This document shows, piece after piece, positions 61,914-64,000 of a stretch of 64,000 nt of DNA. A program made the position numbers and the translations under genes. The notes beneath the pieces were generated by a model. The model ran no database searches and was not told the origin of the DNA. It saw only the letters and a list, made by a program, of their open reading frames with translations. How positions within the stretch are numbered: the first letter of the stretch is position 1; each line of letters opens with the position of its first letter. The stretch comes from Terriglobales bacterium (GTDB lineage Bacteria; Acidobacteriota; Terriglobia; Terriglobales; Acidobacteriaceae): assembly GCA_035567895.1 (NCBI GenBank), contig DATMPC010000102.1, positions 62,001 to 126,000 on the forward strand. Direction: 5' to 3'.

Positions 61914-63818
61914 ATGCCACCTCGTGAACCCAAGATCGAAAGCCTAACCCACCAAGTCCCCATCAAAATCGCGCCGAGTGCCAGCCAGGCTTGCTCCAGA
62001 CGCGCTTGCGCACTTCTTCTTTCTTTGCTTCTCTCCCTAGGTATCGCGCTTGCTCAGCCTGATGATGGATCGAACAAGCCGACTCTCCTGGTCGATGTGG
62101 ACCATCGCCAGCAGATCAGCCTCGATGGCGATTGGCATGCCATTGTCGATCCGTATGGCTCCGGTTTGTACGACTTTCATGGCAAGCTGCGAAACAACGG
62201 CTATTTCAAAAACGAAAAGCAAGCAAGTAACGGACTAGTAGAGTACGACTTCGCAAAATCGTCCACTTTGCGCGTGCCGGGTGATTGGAACACGCAGCGC
62301 GAATCGTTGTTTTTTTACGAAGGCCCACTTTGGTACGAGCGTGAGTTTACCTACCATCGAGTTTCTGGACGACGCCTTTTCTTTCACGTCGGATCCGCAA
62401 ATTACCTTTCCTATGTCTGGGTAAACGGGCAGAAGGCGTGCGAGCACGAAGGTGGCTTCACTCCATTCGATTGCGAGATCACCAATGACGTCCACGACGG
62501 CAACAATTTTGCTGTGATCGCCGTCGACAACACGCGGCACGCGGACGGCGTGCCTACGCTGCAGACCGACTGGTGGAACTACGGTGGTCTCACGCGAGAC
62601 GTATCTCTGGTCGAGGTGCCGGGCACGTTTATCGACGATTACAGTCTGCAGCTCAAGCGCGGCACCAAGACGGAACTGGAAGGATGGGTGCACATCGACT
62701 CGGCGAGTCCGGGTGCAACGGTCACGTTGGCGATTCCTGAGCAGAAGCTCACGCAGACATCTACGATACAAGACGATGGACGGGCCCGCTTTGAATTCCA
62801 CGCCGGCAATTTGGAGCTGTGGTCTCCGGAGCATCCGAAGCTTTATCGCGTTCAGATTCGTTCTGGGCAGGACTCACTGGAAGACGAAGTGGGCTTTCGC
62901 ACTATTGAGGTCCGCGGCACGCAGATTCTCCTGAACGGCACTCCCATTTTTCTTCGAGGAGTGTGCATTCATGCGGAGGCGCCTCAGCGCACGGGCCGTG
63001 CCTATTCCGACGAGGATGCAAAGACGCTGCTCGGCTGGGTAAAGGAGCTGGGCGCAAATTATGCGCGGCTGGCTCACTATCCTCACGATGAGCGAATGAC
63101 GCGTCTGGCTGACCGGATGGGAATCCTGATCTGGTCCGAGATTCCGGTCTATTGGGCGGTTGAGTTCGACAATCCAGCGGTTCTTGCCAAAGCTCAACAG
63201 CAGTTGATGGAGATGATACGCCGCGATCGCAATAAGGCTTCCGTGATCCTCTGGTCAATGGCCAATGAGACTCCCAACAATCCAACCCGTACACAGTTTC
63301 TGCAAACGCTGGCCGCACGCGCGCACGTCGAAGATCCAACGCGTCTGGTTACGGCGGCGTTGCTCGTCCGCACCGAAGGAATGAAGAAGATCGTCGATGA
63401 TCCCCTGGGCACCGCACTCGACGTAATCGGAGTGAACGAATATATCGGATGGTACGAACACAAGCCCGAAGACGCTGACCGCACGGAGTGGGATATCCAC
63501 TACGAAAAGCCAACGATCGTGAGCGAGTTCGGGGGAGACGCCAAGTACGGCTTGCATGGCTCTAAGGACGAACGCTGGACGGAGGAATATCAGGCCAACA
63601 TCTACCAGCATCAGCTCGTCATGCTCAATCGCATTTCGAAGCTGCGGGGAATGACGCCGTGGATCCTCATGGACTTTCGCTCACCACGCCGTCCACTACC
63701 TGGAATACAGGACTACTTCAATCGAAAAGGTCTCATTTCGGAACAAGGACAGAAGAAGAAGGCATTTTTTGTCCTGCAAAAAGCATACACGGAGAAGACA
63801 GTCGGCAGGCCAGAGTAG
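61914..63818 (+). CDS. GH2 family beta-glucuronidase-like glycoside hydrolase
   Basis: 634 residues with a signal peptide (CALLLSLLLSLGIALAQ, ending near residue 48). The order is jelly-roll, immunoglobulin-like and TIM-barrel domains. The acid/base Glu is in WSMANETPNN near residue 452 and the nucleophile is in IVSEFGGDAKYG near 537. The length and WNYGGLTRDVSLVEVPG fit the beta-glucuronidase branch of GH2, which removes terminal glucuronate. It is shorter than the GH2 enzyme at 42495-44975 and lacks its C-terminal domains. The 182 bases after it show no gene. Confidence 0.88.
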   Translation: MPPREPKIESLTHQVPIKIAPSASQACSRRACALLLSLLLSLGIALAQPDDGSNKPTLLVDVDHRQQISLDGDWHAIVDPYGSGLYDFHGKLRNNGYFKNEKQASNGLVEYDFAKSSTLRVPGDWNTQRESLFFYEGPLWYEREFTYHRVSGRRLFFHVGSANYLSYVWVNGQKACEHEGGFTPFDCEITNDVHDGNNFAVIAVDNTRHADGVPTLQTDWWNYGGLTRDVSLVEVPGTFIDDYSLQLKRGTKTELEGWVHIDSASPGATVTLAIPEQKLTQTSTIQDDGRARFEFHAGNLELWSPEHPKLYRVQIRSGQDSLEDEVGFRTIEVRGTQILLNGTPIFLRGVCIHAEAPQRTGRAYSDEDAKTLLGWVKELGANYARLAHYPHDERMTRLADRMGILIWSEIPVYWAVEFDNPAVLAKAQQQLMEMIRRDRNKASVILWSMANETPNNPTRTQFLQTLAARAHVEDPTRLVTAALLVRTEGMKKIVDDPLGTALDVIGVNEYIGWYEHKPEDADRTEWDIHYEKPTIVSEFGGDAKYGLHGSKDERWTEEYQANIYQHQLVMLNRISKLRGMTPWILMDFRSPRRPLPGIQDYFNRKGLISEQGQKKKAFFVLQKAYTEKTVGRPE

Positions 63819-64000
63819 TGCGATTGGGCTGCTCTCAAGTCTTGGCGGCGGTCCGTGTACGGAATGGAAGCTGCTGTTGGAAATGCGTGCGATGGTGCCC
63901 CGGCCTTCCTCTTTTTGCTAAAGACTTACAAAATTCGGGTGCCCCGTTGTTCGCAGGGCGGGCTAAGCGAATGCCTGCAATGTCGCCTTGACAGTCGCTT

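Noticed and set aside
1-64000. Defence islands, CRISPR arrays, prophage, tRNA or rRNA genes
   Set aside because: I looked for repeat-spacer patterns, transposase or integrase-like proteins and tRNA-like cloverleaf arms and saw none that I could support.

Overview
The window looks like the chromosome of a member of Acidobacteriota (Terriglobia-like). This is inferred from an ABC permease of the 'acidobacterial duplicated orphan permease' type with no ATPase beside it, two very large Oar-like TonB-dependent receptors with an N-terminal carboxypeptidase-regulatory-like domain instead of SusC/SusD pairs, many Tat-exported sugar hydrolases, moderately high GC and abundant small palindromic repeats. 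No rRNA, tRNA, CRISPR array, transposase or phage gene was recognised.

Layout. Positions 1-5400: a MATE exporter, a small DUF1059 protein, the orphan permease flanked by two different hairpin repeats, and a degenerate receiver protein. Positions 5400-28900 form a sugar-catabolic region. An IclR-kdgK-manD-SDR operon (minus) lies divergent from FAH-hydrolase / alginate-lyase-like / lutC / lutB-lutA fusion (plus). A second IclR gene is divergent from a TonB receptor, which is followed by polygalacturonase, UxaA-type dehydratase, SDR, fuconolactonase, SDR, fucP, mutarotase and alpha-L-fucosidase. Positions 28985-30478: an orphan B12-radical SAM gene. Positions 30500-42430: a second operon, all minus: IclR, TonB receptor, KduI/IolB-type isomerase, kduD, ExuT-like transporter, kdgA, DUF4861-GH88 and an alginate-lyase-like protein, divergent from a GH2 enzyme. 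Positions 45400-64000 are mixed: MBL hydrolase, cupin, dlgD-like reductase, two STAS proteins, cysteine dioxygenase, sugar isomerase-like protein, methyltransferase, secreted unknowns, a response regulator, two TetR regulons with recognisable operator pairs, a carbonic anhydrase-like protein and a second GH2 enzyme.

How the genes fit together. The main theme is breakdown of fucosylated, uronate-rich plant polysaccharide (pectin or rhamnogalacturonan-like). Exported GH28, GH29, GH88, GH2 and PF05426 enzymes release L-fucose and (unsaturated) uronates, and the TonB receptors import oligomers. L-fucose is predicted to be oxidised without phosphorylation: FucP, mutarotase, fucose dehydrogenase, fuconolactonase, UxaA-type dehydratase, SDR, then FAH-type hydrolase, giving pyruvate and L-lactate. 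L-lactate is then taken by LutC and LutBA. Uronates go through KduI/IolB, KduD and ManD to KDG, then KdgK and KdgA to pyruvate and glyceraldehyde 3-phosphate. Each block has its own IclR regulator. All functions are inferred from sequence motifs and gene order.
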